Source: Pseudomonadota bacterium (GTDB lineage: Bacteria; Pseudomonadota; Gammaproteobacteria; Acidiferrobacterales; UBA6901). From it: DNA of 61,068 nt. Below the pieces are notes generated by a model that ran no database searches, was not told where the DNA came from, and saw only the letters and a program-made list of their open reading frames with translations. Shown piece after piece: positions 49,107 to 59,844 of this stretch. Where the stretch lies: positions 1-61,068 of the forward strand of contig JAJYEE010000014.1 of NCBI GenBank assembly GCA_021790335.1. The letters are read 5' to 3'. Positions within the stretch are counted from its first letter, which is position 1, and each line of letters opens with the position of its first letter. The position numbers were made by a program, and so were the translations under genes.

Positions 49107-50739
49107 CCAGCGCCTGTTCCTGCTCGTAGTATTGTCCGTGATTTTGCTGCTTCTGTGGCAGGCTTGGGAAAAGCAGCATCCGCCCGCACCCGTCGCGACG
49201 ACGACCATCCCGGCTGCTCCTTCCGTCCCCGCCGCGCCGGCCACCCCCGGTGCCAGTCCCGCGCTCGCATCAAAGACCGAAGCCGCTGCATCGCTCCCGG
49301 CCGGAGTGCGTATCCACGTTACAACAGATCTGTTTAAGGCAGAGCTCGATACCCGCGGCGGCGATCTGCGCCAGCTGGACCTGAAGGCTTACCCGGTCAA
49401 AGTGAACGAGCCCAACAAGCCGCTCGAGCTGCTGCGTGACCACGGAAGCTACGTTTTTTACGTCCAATCCGGACTTATCGGGCACAGCGGCCAATGGCCC
49501 GATCACAAGACTCTCTATCAGGCCGTCGCGACCCACTATGTGCTCGGCCCCGGCCAGAACAGTCTGCAGGTTCCGCTGACTTGGGTGGGGCCGCAGGGGC
49601 TACGCGTTACCAAGACGTACACTTTCCACCGCAACAGCTATGTAGTCGATGTACGCTATGCTGTCACCAATAGCGGCAGCAGAACGCGCAACGCCTATCT
49701 CTATGCCCAGCTTCTGCGCAGCTACATCGCGCCACCACATCATTTGTTCGGCGTCGCACCGAGCTATGTCGGCGCCGCAATCTACAGTCCCGCAAAGAAA
49801 TACCAGAAAGTTCCCTTCGACGATATGCGGAACAAGCCGCTGGCTGTGACCACCAGCGGCGGCTGGGTGGCGGTGTTGCAGCATTATTTTGTCGGTGCAT
49901 GGATACCGCCGAGCGCGGCACATACGCAATTCTACTCCGAGGCGCTCGGCAACCACCGCTACGTGGTCGGCTACAAGACGCTAACGCCCACAACCATCGC
50001 CCCCGGCACCACGGTCAACATAGACGCCCGGTTGTACGCTGGTCCTACCGATCAGGCCCGCCTGAAAAAAGTAGCGCCCGGCCTGGATCTGACGGTCGAT
50101 TACGGCTGGCTTACGTTCATCGCCTCGCCGATTTACTGGCTGCTGGACCACATCCACGACGTTGTCGGAAACTGGGGCTGGTCCATCATACTGCTGACCG
50201 TGCTGATCAAGCTGGTTTTCTATCCGCTATCTGCGGCCAGCTATCGCTCCATGGCCCACCTGCGCCGTGTTCAGCCGAAGCTCGCCAGCCTCAAGGAACG
50301 TTATGGCGACGACCGCGAAAAGCTCAGCAAGGCAATGATGGAGATCTACAAGACAGAAAAGATTAACCCGCTTGGCGGCTGCCTGCCCATCGTGGTGCAA
50401 ATCCCCGTTTTTATCTCCCTCTACTGGGTGCTGCTCCAGAGCGTCGAGCTGCGCCAAGCCCCTTTCATTCTGTGGATCCACGATCTGTCGGCCAGAGACC
50501 CGTATTTCATCCTGCCCATCCTGATGGGAATCTCGATGTTGGTGCAGCAACTGATCAGCCCGCAGATGACCGACCCGCTCCAGCGCAAGGTCATGATGGC
50601 GATGCCGGTACTGTTCACGTTTTTCTTCGCATTCTTTCCCTCCGGGCTCGTGCTCTACTGGGTCTGCCAGAATCTTCTTTCGATCGCCCAGCAGTGGTGG
50701 ATCACGCGCCGCTTCAACGCGGATCAGCGCGCGAAGTAG
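49099..50739 (+). CDS. yidC: Membrane protein insertase YidC
   Basis: YidC inserts and folds inner-membrane proteins, with or without SecYEG. The 546-residue protein has an N-terminal anchor (about 5-18), a large periplasmic domain (about 25-320) after a Pro/Ala-rich linker, and five C-terminal membrane segments including [20 protein letters not shown] (with the hydrophilic-groove Arg at about 380) and [20 protein letters not shown]. The final residues are basic. The length is normal. Confidence 0.96.
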   Translation: MDNQRLFLLVVLSVILLLLWQAWEKQHPPAPVATTTIPAAPSVPAAPATPGASPALASKTEAAASLPAGVRIHVTTDLFKAELDTRGGDLRQLDLKAYPVKVNEPNKPLELLRDHGSYVFYVQSGLIGHSGQWPDHKTLYQAVATHYVLGPGQNSLQVPLTWVGPQGLRVTKTYTFHRNSYVVDVRYAVTNSGSRTRNAYLYAQLLRSYIAPPHHLFGVAPSYVGAAIYSPAKKYQKVPFDDMRNKPLAVTTSGGWVAVLQHYFVGAWIPPSAAHTQFYSEALGNHRYVVGYKTLTPTTIAPGTTVNIDARLYAGPTDQARLKKVAPGLDLTVDYGWLTFIASPIYWLLDHIHDVVGNWGWSIILLTVLIKLVFYPLSAASYRSMAHLRRVQPKLASLKERYGDDREKLSKAMMEIYKTEKINPLGGCLPIVVQIPVFISLYWVLLQSVELRQAPFILWIHDLSARDPYFILPILMGISMLVQQLISPQMTDPLQRKVMMAMPVLFTFFFAFFPSGLVLYWVCQNLLSIAQQWWITRRFNADQRAK

Positions 50740-50751
50740 TCGCTGTGTGCC

Positions 50752-52134
50752 ATGGACAACCTTTCCCGCACACACTCTAGCGGGGATACGATTGTCGCGA
50801 TCGCCACCCCGCCTGGCCGCGGGGGTATCGGAATCGTTCGTGTTTCCGGAACGGAGGTGACGTCCATTGCGCACGCGCTGCTTGGCAGCCTGCCCAAGCC
50901 ACGCCAGGCTACCTTGCGGGTGTTTCGCGATGCCCGCGGCCAGGCGCTCGACGAGGGGCTGGCGCTCTACTTTCCCGGACCGAATTCCTTCACGGGCGAG
51001 GATGTGCTGGAGATCCACGGGCACGGCGGCCCGGTGGTGCTGGATATGATGGTAGCGCGCGCGCTGGAGCTCGGAGCGCGCCCGGCGCGGCCCGGAGAAT
51101 TTTCCGAGCGCGCGTTTCTCAACGGAAAGATCGATCTTGCCCAAGCCGAAGCGGTTGCGGATCTGATCGCGAGCGGTTCGCAGAGCGCGGCGCGTGCTGC
51201 GTTGCGCTCGCTTCAGGGCGAGTTTTCCCGGCACGTACACGCCATCGTTGCCGATCTGGTCGGGTTGCGCGCGCAACTGGAGGCCGCGATCGATTTTCCC
51301 GAGGAGGAGATCGACATTCTTGCCGACCACCGTCTTTTGCAGCAGTGCCAGAACATCCGCAAATCCATCACCGAGCTGCTTGCTCCGGCCCGTCAGGGCC
51401 GCCTGCTGCAAGAGGGCATGACCGTGGTGCTGGCCGGTCGCCCCAACTCTGGTAAATCGAGCCTACTGAATGCGCTCGCCCGCTATGATCGTGCCATCGT
51501 CAGCGCAATCCCGGGCACGACCCGTGATCTGCTGCACGAACACATCGACATCGACGGGATGCCGCTGCACCTCATTGACACAGCCGGCCTGCGCGACAGT
51601 GGCGATGAGATCGAGCGCGAAGGCGTACGGCGCGCACGTGCCGTCGTCGCGGAAGCCGACCATATCCTGCTGATCGCGGATGACCGCAGCGCCGACGATC
51701 CGGATGTGCTTGCAGCCTTCATCCCTGCCGGGGTGAGCTATACGCTGGTTCGAAACAAAATAGATCTCACCGGACGCGAACCGGGAACCACTCGAACACC
51801 CCCGGGAAGCCAGACTGCCGCTTGCGCCGCGGAAATTGCGATTTCCGCCCTGACCGGTGCCGGCGTCGACGTGCTGCGGGCGCACCTCAAGTCCCGCATG
51901 GGATTTGAAATCGCAGGCGAAACCACCTTCAGTGCACGCCGGCGGCACGTCGATGCTCTGATCCGGGCCGACCAGGCGCTCGGATCCGCAGCCCGCGAGA
52001 TCGGACTGCGCCGGGGCGAGCTGGCCGCCGAGGAACTGCGCCAGGCGCAGCGCGCCCTGGACGAGATTACTGGTGCGTTTACTTCCGACGACCTCTTGGG
52101 GCAGATTTTTACGACCTTTTGTATTGGTAAGTGA
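50752..52134 (+). CDS. mnmE: tRNA modification GTPase MnmE
   Basis: With MnmG it makes the cmnm5 group on wobble U34 of tRNA. The 460-residue protein has the N-terminal folate-binding domain, GTPase domain with G1 GRPNSGKSSLLNAL, G3 DTAGLRDSGD and G4 RNKIDLTG, and the C-terminal catalytic FCIGK. It starts 12 bases after yidC. MnmG lies 259 bases downstream. Confidence 0.96.
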   Translation: MDNLSRTHSSGDTIVAIATPPGRGGIGIVRVSGTEVTSIAHALLGSLPKPRQATLRVFRDARGQALDEGLALYFPGPNSFTGEDVLEIHGHGGPVVLDMMVARALELGARPARPGEFSERAFLNGKIDLAQAEAVADLIASGSQSAARAALRSLQGEFSRHVHAIVADLVGLRAQLEAAIDFPEEEIDILADHRLLQQCQNIRKSITELLAPARQGRLLQEGMTVVLAGRPNSGKSSLLNALARYDRAIVSAIPGTTRDLLHEHIDIDGMPLHLIDTAGLRDSGDEIEREGVRRARAVVAEADHILLIADDRSADDPDVLAAFIPAGVSYTLVRNKIDLTGREPGTTRTPPGSQTAACAAEIAISALTGAGVDVLRAHLKSRMGFEIAGETTFSARRRHVDALIRADQALGSAAREIGLRRGELAAEELRQAQRALDEITGAFTSDDLLGQIFTTFCIGK

Positions 52135-52178
52135 TGGCGTACTAATCACATAACTACCGCAACTACAGCAATCCTGTC

Positions 52179-52224
52179 GGCCAGCGGAGGTTTCGAAAGT
52201 GCTTCGATACGGCCCGCGCTGGCC
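52179..52224 (+). other. Inverted repeat in mnmE-mnmG gap
   Basis: GGCCAGCG (52179-52186) and CGCTGGCC (52217-52224) form an 8-bp stem. The loop is 30 bases with inner pairing around TTCGAAAGTGCTTCGA. No T-run follows. It could end mnmE transcription or be a leader structure. Confidence 0.4.
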
Positions 52225-52331
52225 GCCCCCCAGAAACTTTGCCAACGCAACTGATCGGCGCCGGCGGCGTTTGCGGTGAGTCTTTAACCGGCAAGGTGGC
52301 TCGGACACCACGACCCATTGTGGTCCGCCGC

Positions 52332-52359
52332 TTGTGCGGGGCCCCTGAAATGCTAGCAT
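52332..52359 (+). promoter_or_regulatory. Candidate promoter of mnmG
   Basis: TTGTGC, 16 bases, then TAGCAT preceded by TG at the extended -10 place (TGCTAGCAT). Transcription would begin about 52366, 28 bases before the GTG start of mnmG. Confidence 0.45.
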
Positions 52360-52393
52360 TCCGACATTCTCCAGACAGGGTTGCAGACCGACT

Positions 52394-54271
52394 GTGCGTT
52401 ATCCGGAACACCACGATGTCATCGTAATCGGTGGGGGCCATGCGGGCACCGAAGCCGCCATGGCCGCGGCACGCATGGGTTGCCGCACCCTGCTGCTGAC
52501 CCACAACATTGAGACCATCGGCCAGATGTCCTGCAATCCGGCGATCGGAGGCATCGGTAAAGGGCACCTCGTCAAGGAGCTCGATGCGCTCGGGGGCGTC
52601 ATGGCGTCGGCAGCAGACCGTGCCGGTATTCAGTTTCGCATTCTCAATGCGCGCAAGGGCCCGGCCGTGCGCGCCACGCGTGCCCAGATTGACCGGCAGC
52701 TGTACAAGGCAGCGATACGCGATCTGCTTGCGCGCGAGCCGAATCTTTCCGTCTTTCAGCAAGCCGTCGACGACCTCGTAGTGGAAGGCGACCGCGTGGT
52801 TGCTGTCGTCACGCAATCGGGCATCGAGTTTCGCGCACATGCCGTGGTTCTGACGACCGGCACTTTCCTCGGCGGGCGTATCCATGTGGGTATGACCAAT
52901 TACCAGGGCGGCCGCGCCGGCGACCCGCCGGCCAATGTGCTTGCAGCGCGCCTGCGCGAGCGCGGTCTGCGCGTCGGCCGGCTCAAGACAGGCACGCCAC
53001 CGCGCATCGACCGCAGAACGATCGAGTATACGTACCTGCAGGAACAGCCGGGAGACGAGCCGACACCGCAGTTTTCCTTCTGGGGCGATGCGCTCGTGCA
53101 CCCGCGCCAGGTTTCCTGCCATATTACCCACACCAATCGGCGCACCCATGAGCTGATCCGTGCCAGCCTCGACCGCTCGCCGCTTTATACCGGCGTCATC
53201 GAGGGTGTCGGCCCGCGCTATTGTCCCTCAATCGAGGACAAGGTGGTGCGCTTTGCGTCCAAGGATTCGCACCAGATTTTCGTCGAGCCGGAAGGGCTGG
53301 GATCCGACGAGGTCTACCCGAACGGCATCTCCACCAGCCTGCCGTTCGATGTGCAGCTTGCGCTGGTGAGGTCGATCAAAGGTTTCGAAAAGGCGCATAT
53401 CACCCGTCCAGGATATGCGATCGAATATGATTACTTCGATCCACGCGATCTTGCGCCAACCCTTGAGACCAAGGCAGTCGCTGGACTCTATTTCGCCGGG
53501 CAGATCAACGGCACTACCGGTTATGAAGAAGCGGCCGCCCAAGGCATCGTTGCCGGCGCCAACGCGGCACTGGCCGTGGCTGGCCGCGAACCCTGGTGGC
53601 CGCGGCGCGACCAGGCCTATATCGGCGTACTGGTCGATGACCTCACCACCCGTGGGGTGACCGAGCCCTATCGCATGTTCACTTCGCGGGCGGAATACCG
53701 TCTCGTGCTGCGCGAGGACAATGCCGACTTGCGGCTGACCGAGATCGGTCATCAGCTCGGTCTGGTCAGCGATGAACTGGCCGGACGCATCGCAGCGAAG
53801 CGCGAGGCGATCGAGCACGAGCACAGCCGCCTGGAACGCACCTGGCTTCGACCGGATGCGCTGGAGCCGTCGGCCACGGAATTGGTGCTGGGGGGACAGA
53901 GACTGGGTCGCGAATGCTCGCTGATCGAACTGCTGCGGCGCCCGGAGCTCAACTATCGCACGCTTATGAGCCTGCCCGGCGCCGGCCCGGGGGTGGCAGA
54001 CGCGCGGGTGGCCGAGCAGGTTGAAATCCAGGCGAAATACTCCGGTTACATCGAGCGCCAATCACAGGAAATCGAGCGTCAGCTGCGGCACGAACAAACG
54101 CCTTTAGCGCCCGATCTCGATTACTCGCGGGTCTGTGGTCTGTCCATCGAGGTCCAGCAGGCTCTTGCGCGCTCCCGGCCCGTGACCTTGGGCCAGGCGG
54201 CGCGTCTGCCGGGCGTGACGCCCGCCGCCATCTCGCTACTTCTGGTCCACCTCAAGCGCAGACGAGCCTGA
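52394..54271 (+). CDS. mnmG: tRNA uridine-5-carboxymethylaminomethyl enzyme MnmG
   Basis: This is the FAD- and NADH-binding partner of MnmE. The 625-residue protein has the FAD Rossmann motif [18 protein letters not shown] near the start, [38 protein letters not shown]-type [20 protein letters not shown] and the C-terminal helical domain. The length is close to E. coli MnmG (629). It starts with GTG at 52394. Confidence 0.96.
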   Translation: MRYPEHHDVIVIGGGHAGTEAAMAAARMGCRTLLLTHNIETIGQMSCNPAIGGIGKGHLVKELDALGGVMASAADRAGIQFRILNARKGPAVRATRAQIDRQLYKAAIRDLLAREPNLSVFQQAVDDLVVEGDRVVAVVTQSGIEFRAHAVVLTTGTFLGGRIHVGMTNYQGGRAGDPPANVLAARLRERGLRVGRLKTGTPPRIDRRTIEYTYLQEQPGDEPTPQFSFWGDALVHPRQVSCHITHTNRRTHELIRASLDRSPLYTGVIEGVGPRYCPSIEDKVVRFASKDSHQIFVEPEGLGSDEVYPNGISTSLPFDVQLALVRSIKGFEKAHITRPGYAIEYDYFDPRDLAPTLETKAVAGLYFAGQINGTTGYEEAAAQGIVAGANAALAVAGREPWWPRRDQAYIGVLVDDLTTRGVTEPYRMFTSRAEYRLVLREDNADLRLTEIGHQLGLVSDELAGRIAAKREAIEHEHSRLERTWLRPDALEPSATELVLGGQRLGRECSLIELLRRPELNYRTLMSLPGAGPGVADARVAEQVEIQAKYSGYIERQSQEIERQLRHEQTPLAPDLDYSRVCGLSIEVQQALARSRPVTLGQAARLPGVTPAAISLLLVHLKRRRA

Positions 54272-54311
54272 CAAATCCGTACCCTGCGCAAGCGGCGTGG
54301 ATCGCCCGCGC

Positions 54312-54869
54312 CTATTGGGAAGAGCGTGGCGCCACCGGCGCAGCGTTTCCTCGCGCCGGCCGGGCAGCCGGTGCCGCCGGAGGCTTCGCGGCCGCGGCAT
54401 ACTCAAAAGTGCTGACGCCCAGGGTTACGCCGCTGGCATCAACCACCGACGCCTGCCACTCACCCAGCCACGCCGGGTCCAGGGTTTTTCGGGAATAAAC
54501 GCGCCAGCGAGGTCCGCCCACCTTGAATTTCACCTCGGCCATGACCTTGCCTTCGTACACCCAGCGGTGCGTGATAGTCTGGCCGGTCATGTGACTGAGA
54601 ACGGTAAAAAAATAGATATGGCGGTGGTTGTTGGTGAGGGTGCTGATGTTGTTCACCGGCTCTAGGTTTTGGATGCCCGTGGTGAATACCGCCTGTGTAA
54701 CCTGGCCCGGCTGCTTCCGCTCCGTCACAGTCGCCTTGGGCGCCTCGTTCGGAGCGGCAGCGCGGGCTGGCGCAGTGGCAGGTTGTCCCGCTGCCGTGCC
54801 AGCAGGGTCCGCCGCCTGCAAAGGCAACACGACCGCCAGACCGAGCAGCGCAAGGAATACGCGTCCCAT
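54312..54869 (-). CDS. DUF2914 exported protein
   Basis: The 185-residue protein has a signal peptide (MGRVFLALLGLAVVLPLQAA), an Ala/Pro-rich spacer (about 22-50) and a DUF2914 domain: FTTGIQNLEPVNNISTLTNN, IYFFTVLSHMTGQTITHRWV and KFKVGGPRWRVYSRKTLDPA. The tail is also Ala/Pro-rich. It is coded against the direction of its mnmG and rsmG neighbours. The start at 54869 has AAGGAGA 9 bases upstream. The function of DUF2914 is not known. Confidence 0.82.
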   Translation of the reverse strand: MGRVFLALLGLAVVLPLQAADPAGTAAGQPATAPARAAAPNEAPKATVTERKQPGQVTQAVFTTGIQNLEPVNNISTLTNNHRHIYFFTVLSHMTGQTITHRWVYEGKVMAEVKFKVGGPRWRVYSRKTLDPAWLGEWQASVVDASGVTLGVSTFEYAAAAKPPAAPAARPARGNAAPVAPRSSQ

Positions 54870-55129
54870 CAAGATTCTCCTTAAACTTATGGTTTTTGGA
54901 TCTTTCCAGCTTAGTTCACCATAACCCGGGCTGCCAGATGGCCTGATACGCCGCGTCCATGCGCCTTAAACTGAGTCCGGACTGCGTCGACACCGCGTCC
55001 ATGAGAACCGCGGGAATGTTTTTGTTATGCTTGATGGCAAGCCCAACTGACAACCAGATCCATGGGTATCGATCACAACCGAAACCGCAAGCCACACCGG
55101 GCGCGACCTGGCGGGCAGCGCAACGTGCC

Positions 55130-55777
55130 GTGCTAAAGCAGAAAATCCGCACCGGCACGCTGGCAATGGGGCTGAGTCTGCCTGCTGTTTCAATCGAGAG
55201 GCTGGCGGACTATCTGGCGCTGCTCAATAAATGGAACCGGACCTACAACCTGACGGCAGTGCGCGATCCGGAGCAGATGGTGTACCGCCACGTTCTGGAC
55301 AGTCTTTCCGTCATCCCCTACCTGCACGGGCGCAGGGTGCTGGACATCGGAACTGGCGCGGGGTTGCCCGGGATCCCGCTGGCCGTGGCGTGCCCGGAGC
55401 GGGAATTCGTGCTGTTGGACAGCAACGCGAAGAAAATCCGCTTTGTGACCCAGGCGATTGCAACATTGCAGCTACCCAATGCCCAGGCCATCCTCGGCCG
55501 GGCGGAAAAGCTGGAGACCGTGGAAAAATTCGACACGCTGATCTCTCGCGCGCTTGGAGGCATTGCTGATATGCTGGCGCTGTCCGCACATCTGTGTTCC
55601 CCCGGGGGCCACTTCGTGGCGATGAAGGGGGTCTATCCGCAGGAAGAGCTGGCCGCATTGCCGCCGGGCTATGAAGTGCTGGCAGTAGAGGCGCTGCAGG
55701 TTCCCGGTCTCGATGGGAAACGCCATGCGGTAATCATATCAGCCAAGGCATCCGGACTGCCTGAAGGCAAGAACTGA
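55130..55777 (+). CDS. rsmG: 16S rRNA m7G527 methyltransferase RsmG
   Basis: RsmG methylates G527 of 16S rRNA with AdoMet. The protein has LNKWNRTYNLTAVRDPEQMV, the AdoMet site DIGTGAGLPGIPLAV, LLDSNAKKIRFVTQAI and AMKGVYPQEEL. The start is uncertain: GTG 55130 gives 215 residues, near the E. coli length of 207; ATG 55034 and 54959 in the same frame would add 32 or 57 residues with no family counterpart. It lies 8 bases before parA. Confidence 0.9.
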   Translation: MLKQKIRTGTLAMGLSLPAVSIERLADYLALLNKWNRTYNLTAVRDPEQMVYRHVLDSLSVIPYLHGRRVLDIGTGAGLPGIPLAVACPEREFVLLDSNAKKIRFVTQAIATLQLPNAQAILGRAEKLETVEKFDTLISRALGGIADMLALSAHLCSPGGHFVAMKGVYPQEELAALPPGYEVLAVEALQVPGLDGKRHAVIISAKASGLPEGKN

Positions 55778-55784
55778 TCAAGCC

Positions 55785-56564
55785 ATGGCAAAGATACTTG
55801 CGATTGCCAACCAGAAGGGCGGGGTCGGAAAAACCACCACCACCATCAATCTTGCCGCATCGCTGGCAAAGACGCGGCGGCGTGTGCTGCTTATCGACAT
55901 CGACCCCCAGGGCAATGCCACCATGGGCAGCGGCATTGCCAAGGATGCCGCCAGTCCGACAACTTACGAAGTCCTGATCGGTGCCGCTCCGCTGGATCGG
56001 GCCAGGATCAGCGTCGAGGCCGGATACGACGTCATTCCCGCCAATGCCAACCTGTCGGGAGCCGAAATAGAACTGATCGGTCTCGACCGGCGGGAACGCC
56101 GACTGCGCGGCGCAGTCGAGGCCGAGACGGAGCAATACGATTTCGTGCTCATTGACTGTCCGCCGTCGCTCAACCTGCTTACCGTCAACGCACTGGTAGC
56201 AGCGCAGTCGGTGCTCATTCCCATGCAGTGCGAGTATTATGCGCTCGAAGGGCTGAGCGCACTGGTCAACACGATTCGCAAGATCCGCGAGACGCTTAAT
56301 CCGGTGTTGCAGATCGAAGGATTGCTGCGCACAATGTTCGATCCGCGGAACACCCTGGCCAACGAGGTTTCGGCACAGCTCAGCCGCCATTTCGGCGACA
56401 AGCTCTATCGAACTATCATTCCGCGCAACGTGCGGCTCGCCGAGGCACCGAGTTACGGAAAGCCGGTAATCACTTATGATATGCAGTCGCGTGGCGCCCA
56501 GGCGTACCTTGCCTTGGCTGGCGAGATTCTGCGCCGCGAGGAATCCGGTATGATCGCCCCATGA
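55785..56564 (+). CDS. parA: Chromosome partitioning ATPase ParA
   Basis: This deviant Walker ATPase binds the nucleoid and pulls ParB-parS complexes. The 259-residue protein has NQKGGVGKTTTTINLA with the signature Lys (about 9-24), DIDPQGNATMGSG, LIDCPPSLNLLTVNAL and NVRLAEAPSYGKPV. It is of the chromosomal Soj type, without an N-terminal HTH. It is followed by parB 40 bases on. Confidence 0.96.
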   Translation: MAKILAIANQKGGVGKTTTTINLAASLAKTRRRVLLIDIDPQGNATMGSGIAKDAASPTTYEVLIGAAPLDRARISVEAGYDVIPANANLSGAEIELIGLDRRERRLRGAVEAETEQYDFVLIDCPPSLNLLTVNALVAAQSVLIPMQCEYYALEGLSALVNTIRKIRETLNPVLQIEGLLRTMFDPRNTLANEVSAQLSRHFGDKLYRTIIPRNVRLAEAPSYGKPVITYDMQSRGAQAYLALAGEILRREESGMIAP

Positions 56565-56604
56565 ACGTTTCCGGCTTGCCCGCAGGCACGCAAGGGGAGA
56601 GAGG

Positions 56605-57468
56605 ATGAATATGACAACCAAAAAGCCCCGTTTGGGCCGCGGCCTGGATGCGCTGTTGGGTGGCGCCCTGGAGGCCCCAGCCGTCAGCAAGGAGGAGCTG
56701 CGTCAATTGCCAGTTGACCTGCTGCAACGTGGCAAATATCAACCGCGCACACACATGGACCCAGGCGCGCTTGAAGAGCTTGCGAACTCCATCAAGGCTC
56801 AGGGTGTGGTCCAGCCCATCGTGGTGCGCGAACTGGGCGCGGGTGGTTACGAAATTGTTGCTGGCGAGCGGCGCTGGCGAGCGGCGCAGATGGCTGGTCT
56901 GCAGACGGTACCGGCCGTGGTCCGGAACATCCCGGACGACGCGGCTATCGCCATCGCGCTGATCGAGAACATACAGCGCGAAAACCTAAACCCGGTCGAA
57001 GAAGCCGTGGCCCTGCAGCGCCTCATTGATGAGTTCGGCATGACCCACCAGCAAACAGCCGAAAGCGTCGGGCGTTCACGCGCTGCGGTCACGAATCTGC
57101 TGCGATTGTTGACTCTCAATGACGACGTACGCGCCATGCTGGAGGAGGGTAGCATGGACATGGGGCACGCACGTGCCCTGCTCGGACTGGGCGGTGGCGC
57201 GCAAAGCCAGGCGGCCCGCCAGGTGGTGGAAAAAGGGCTATCGGTGCGCGAAACCGAAAATCTCGTGCGCCGGCTGCTCGAGGAGCGCCCGGTGCCGCGC
57301 AACGCGCGCGAGACCCTCGATCCCGACGTGCGCCGGTTGCAGGACGAGCTGTCCGAGAAGCTTGCTGCCCGAGTGCGCATCAACCACGGTTCGAAGGGCC
57401 GGGGGCGCCTGACCATCGACTATAACAGTCTCGAAGAACTGGAAGGGGTGCTGGCGCGCATTCGCTGA
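56605..57468 (+). CDS. parB: Chromosome partitioning protein ParB
   Basis: ParB is a CTP-dependent clamp that loads at parS and spreads. The 287-residue protein has the ParA-stimulating N-terminal LGRGLDALLG, the CTP-binding motifs GERRWRAAQ and ENIQRENLNP, an HTH (HQQTAESVGRSRAAVTNLLR) and a C-terminal dimerisation domain. The cognate parS sites lie in recF. The start ATG 56605 has GGGGAGAGAGG upstream; a second ATG is at 56611. Confidence 0.96.
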   Translation: MNMTTKKPRLGRGLDALLGGALEAPAVSKEELRQLPVDLLQRGKYQPRTHMDPGALEELANSIKAQGVVQPIVVRELGAGGYEIVAGERRWRAAQMAGLQTVPAVVRNIPDDAAIAIALIENIQRENLNPVEEAVALQRLIDEFGMTHQQTAESVGRSRAAVTNLLRLLTLNDDVRAMLEEGSMDMGHARALLGLGGGAQSQAARQVVEKGLSVRETENLVRRLLEERPVPRNARETLDPDVRRLQDELSEKLAARVRINHGSKGRGRLTIDYNSLEELEGVLARIR

Positions 57469-57564
57469 GGCGGCCGAATTCGTGGTGCCCCCGGAAAAAC
57501 ACCGCTGTTTTGGTCTAAGCTTGCATCAACGGCAAACCCACCGAGGCCATGGAGGAGAGTATTG

Positions 57565-58005
57565 ATGAACTTGAGGCGGATAGCGGCGGTCATTGCGCTT
57601 GTAGCGGCTACGGGTTTCTTCGGAAGTGTTCCTGCCCGCGCCGATTTGGGGACTATCCGCCGCGAGGCGGAGCACGGCGATGCACAGGCTCAGCTGCACC
57701 TTGGCATTCTGTATGAGTTTGGCTATCACCTAGCCGATCACAACGTCAAGGCCATGGTTTGGTACACCCTTGCTGCTGAACGCGGCAGCAAGGACGCTGC
57801 CCGGCGGCGCGATCTGCTGGCCACCCGCCTGAACGCTTCGGAAAAGAAAACGGTGGCGCGCGAAGTTGCGGCGTTCGATGCCAAAACGCCCCCACCCTCG
57901 TTGCCCGCGGCGCTTGGGCAGGGCCCCGCCAAGACCAAGGGCGATCAGAACGCCGCCCATTCCGCCGGGTCCGCTCCCCCCGCCTCGACGCACTCGACCC
58001 AGTGA
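57565..58005 (+). CDS. Secreted Sel1-repeat protein
   Basis: The 146-residue protein has a signal peptide (MNLRRIAAVIALVAATGFFG, cleavage near ARA). Sel1-like helical repeats occupy about 28-85 (EAEHGDAQAQLHLGILYEFG; NVKAMVWYTLAAERGSKDAA). A proline/alanine-rich tail follows. Sel1 repeats mediate protein contacts. The ATG at 57565 follows GGAGAG. Similar small Sel1 proteins occur widely; function unknown. Confidence 0.75.
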   Translation: MNLRRIAAVIALVAATGFFGSVPARADLGTIRREAEHGDAQAQLHLGILYEFGYHLADHNVKAMVWYTLAAERGSKDAARRRDLLATRLNASEKKTVAREVAAFDAKTPPPSLPAALGQGPAKTKGDQNAAHSAGSAPPASTHSTQ

Positions 58006-58107
58006 TCTCCCCAAAGGACGACTGAAACGTTGCCGTCCGCCGTCAGGCGGCCGGAAAAGCAGACTCTCGGGCGGATCACCGGGGCTGCCAACGGAGTGTG
58101 GTTGATA

Positions 58108-58136
58108 TTGACCCTCCCATAGACCGCATTTATACT
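58108..58136 (+). promoter_or_regulatory. Sigma-70 promoter of the atp operon
   Basis: TTGACC (58108-58113), spacer of exactly 17 bases, then TATACT (58131-58136). Transcription would begin near 58143, about 68 bases before atpI. This is the best sigma-70 match noted in the window. Confidence 0.8.
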
Positions 58137-58210
58137 GCGGCACCTCAAATGCGCCTCGCATATTGGAACAAGACTAATTCCGACGCCAGACGCACTGTTT
58201 TAGGGCGCGA

Positions 58211-58612
58211 ATGAATAATACCGCTGCAGAGTTGGGCGGGAGCGTCCGCCGGGTGCTGGTCGCCCAGCTGGTGCTCACCGCCGCAGTCATGATCGGCTGC
58301 TTTGCTTGGTACGGGTGGTCCGGCGGATTGGGTGCGGCGCTCGGGGCGTCGTTCGGCGGCGGAGTTGCGCTGGCAGGCACCTGGTTTCTGGCCCGCAGGG
58401 TCCGGCGCATGGGCAGTTCGACAAGTGAAAACGCCAGTGGTCAGCTGGGACTGTATGCGGGCGCCGTGTCGAGATTTATCGCCACACTGGCATTGCTGGC
58501 TGTCGGTATCGGATGGATGAAGCTTGCTCCGATCCCTTTGATCGTCGCATTTGGGCTCGCCCAGTTCGGCTTTCTAACTAACCTCAGCGCCGCACGGCGG
58601 ACGCGGGGATGA
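58211..58612 (+). CDS. atpI: ATP synthase protein I
   Basis: The 133-residue membrane protein has four hydrophobic segments (about 14-34, 36-60, 80-100, 103-124). The AtpI family helps c-ring assembly. Its place directly upstream of atpB and its length support the call, as the sequence itself is poorly conserved. It is the first gene after the promoter. Confidence 0.85.
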   Translation: MNNTAAELGGSVRRVLVAQLVLTAAVMIGCFAWYGWSGGLGAALGASFGGGVALAGTWFLARRVRRMGSSTSENASGQLGLYAGAVSRFIATLALLAVGIGWMKLAPIPLIVAFGLAQFGFLTNLSAARRTRG

Positions 58613-59425
<813 letters not shown>

Positions 59426-59486
59426 GCGCTATTGCTCCATGCAAAATGTGATGATTTTTGACCGTTAACCTTTCAGGAGAGCGAAA

Positions 59487-59795
59487 ATGGCAACCGATGC
59501 AACAATGGTCAACCTGGTAGGCATGGTCTATGCCTATACGGCGGTCGGCGTTGGCATAATCCTCGCGGCCGCAGGTCTGGGTTCGGCCCTTGGCTGGGGG
59601 ATGATCTGCTCGAAGTACATGGAAGGGATCGCGCGCCAGCCCGAAATGCTTCCGACGCTACGCGTGCAGATGTTCATCACGGCGGGACTGATGGAGTCAT
59701 TTCCGTTTATTGTGCTGGCTTTTGCGATGTACTTCACGTTCGCCAATCCGTTTGTGGGTGCTGCCCTAGCCGTGGCCAAGGGTTTGGGCGGCTAA
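59487..59795 (+). CDS. atpE: ATP synthase subunit c
   Basis: This proteolipid forms the rotor ring. The 102-residue protein is longer than E. coli (79), with N- and C-terminal additions. Two hairpin helices are joined by the loop RQPE (50-53). The ion-binding carboxylate is Glu70 (TAGLMESFPF), where E. coli uses Asp61. The position of the sodium-coordinating Gln found in Na-type rings is Trp here (ALGWG), so proton use is expected. AGGAG precedes the ATG. Confidence 0.95.
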   Translation: MATDATMVNLVGMVYAYTAVGVGIILAAAGLGSALGWGMICSKYMEGIARQPEMLPTLRVQMFITAGLMESFPFIVLAFAMYFTFANPFVGAALAVAKGLGG

Positions 59796-59844
59796 GGCCG
59801 GGCGGAGCCGCGGCGGCGACGGTGCAGCGTAGAGGAGCGAAAAA

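Noticed and set aside
50227-51411. A 394-codon open frame antisense to yidC and mnmE
   Set aside because: It lies wholly over two well conserved genes; long antisense frames are expected in GC-rich DNA.
52163-53149. A 328-codon antisense frame over the mnmG 5' part
   Set aside because: Covered by mnmG, and the translation is low-quality Arg/His-rich text.
59487-59795. Sodium-type ATP synthase because of the ES pair in subunit c
   Set aside because: The required Gln of the first helix is Trp; proton coupling is more likely.
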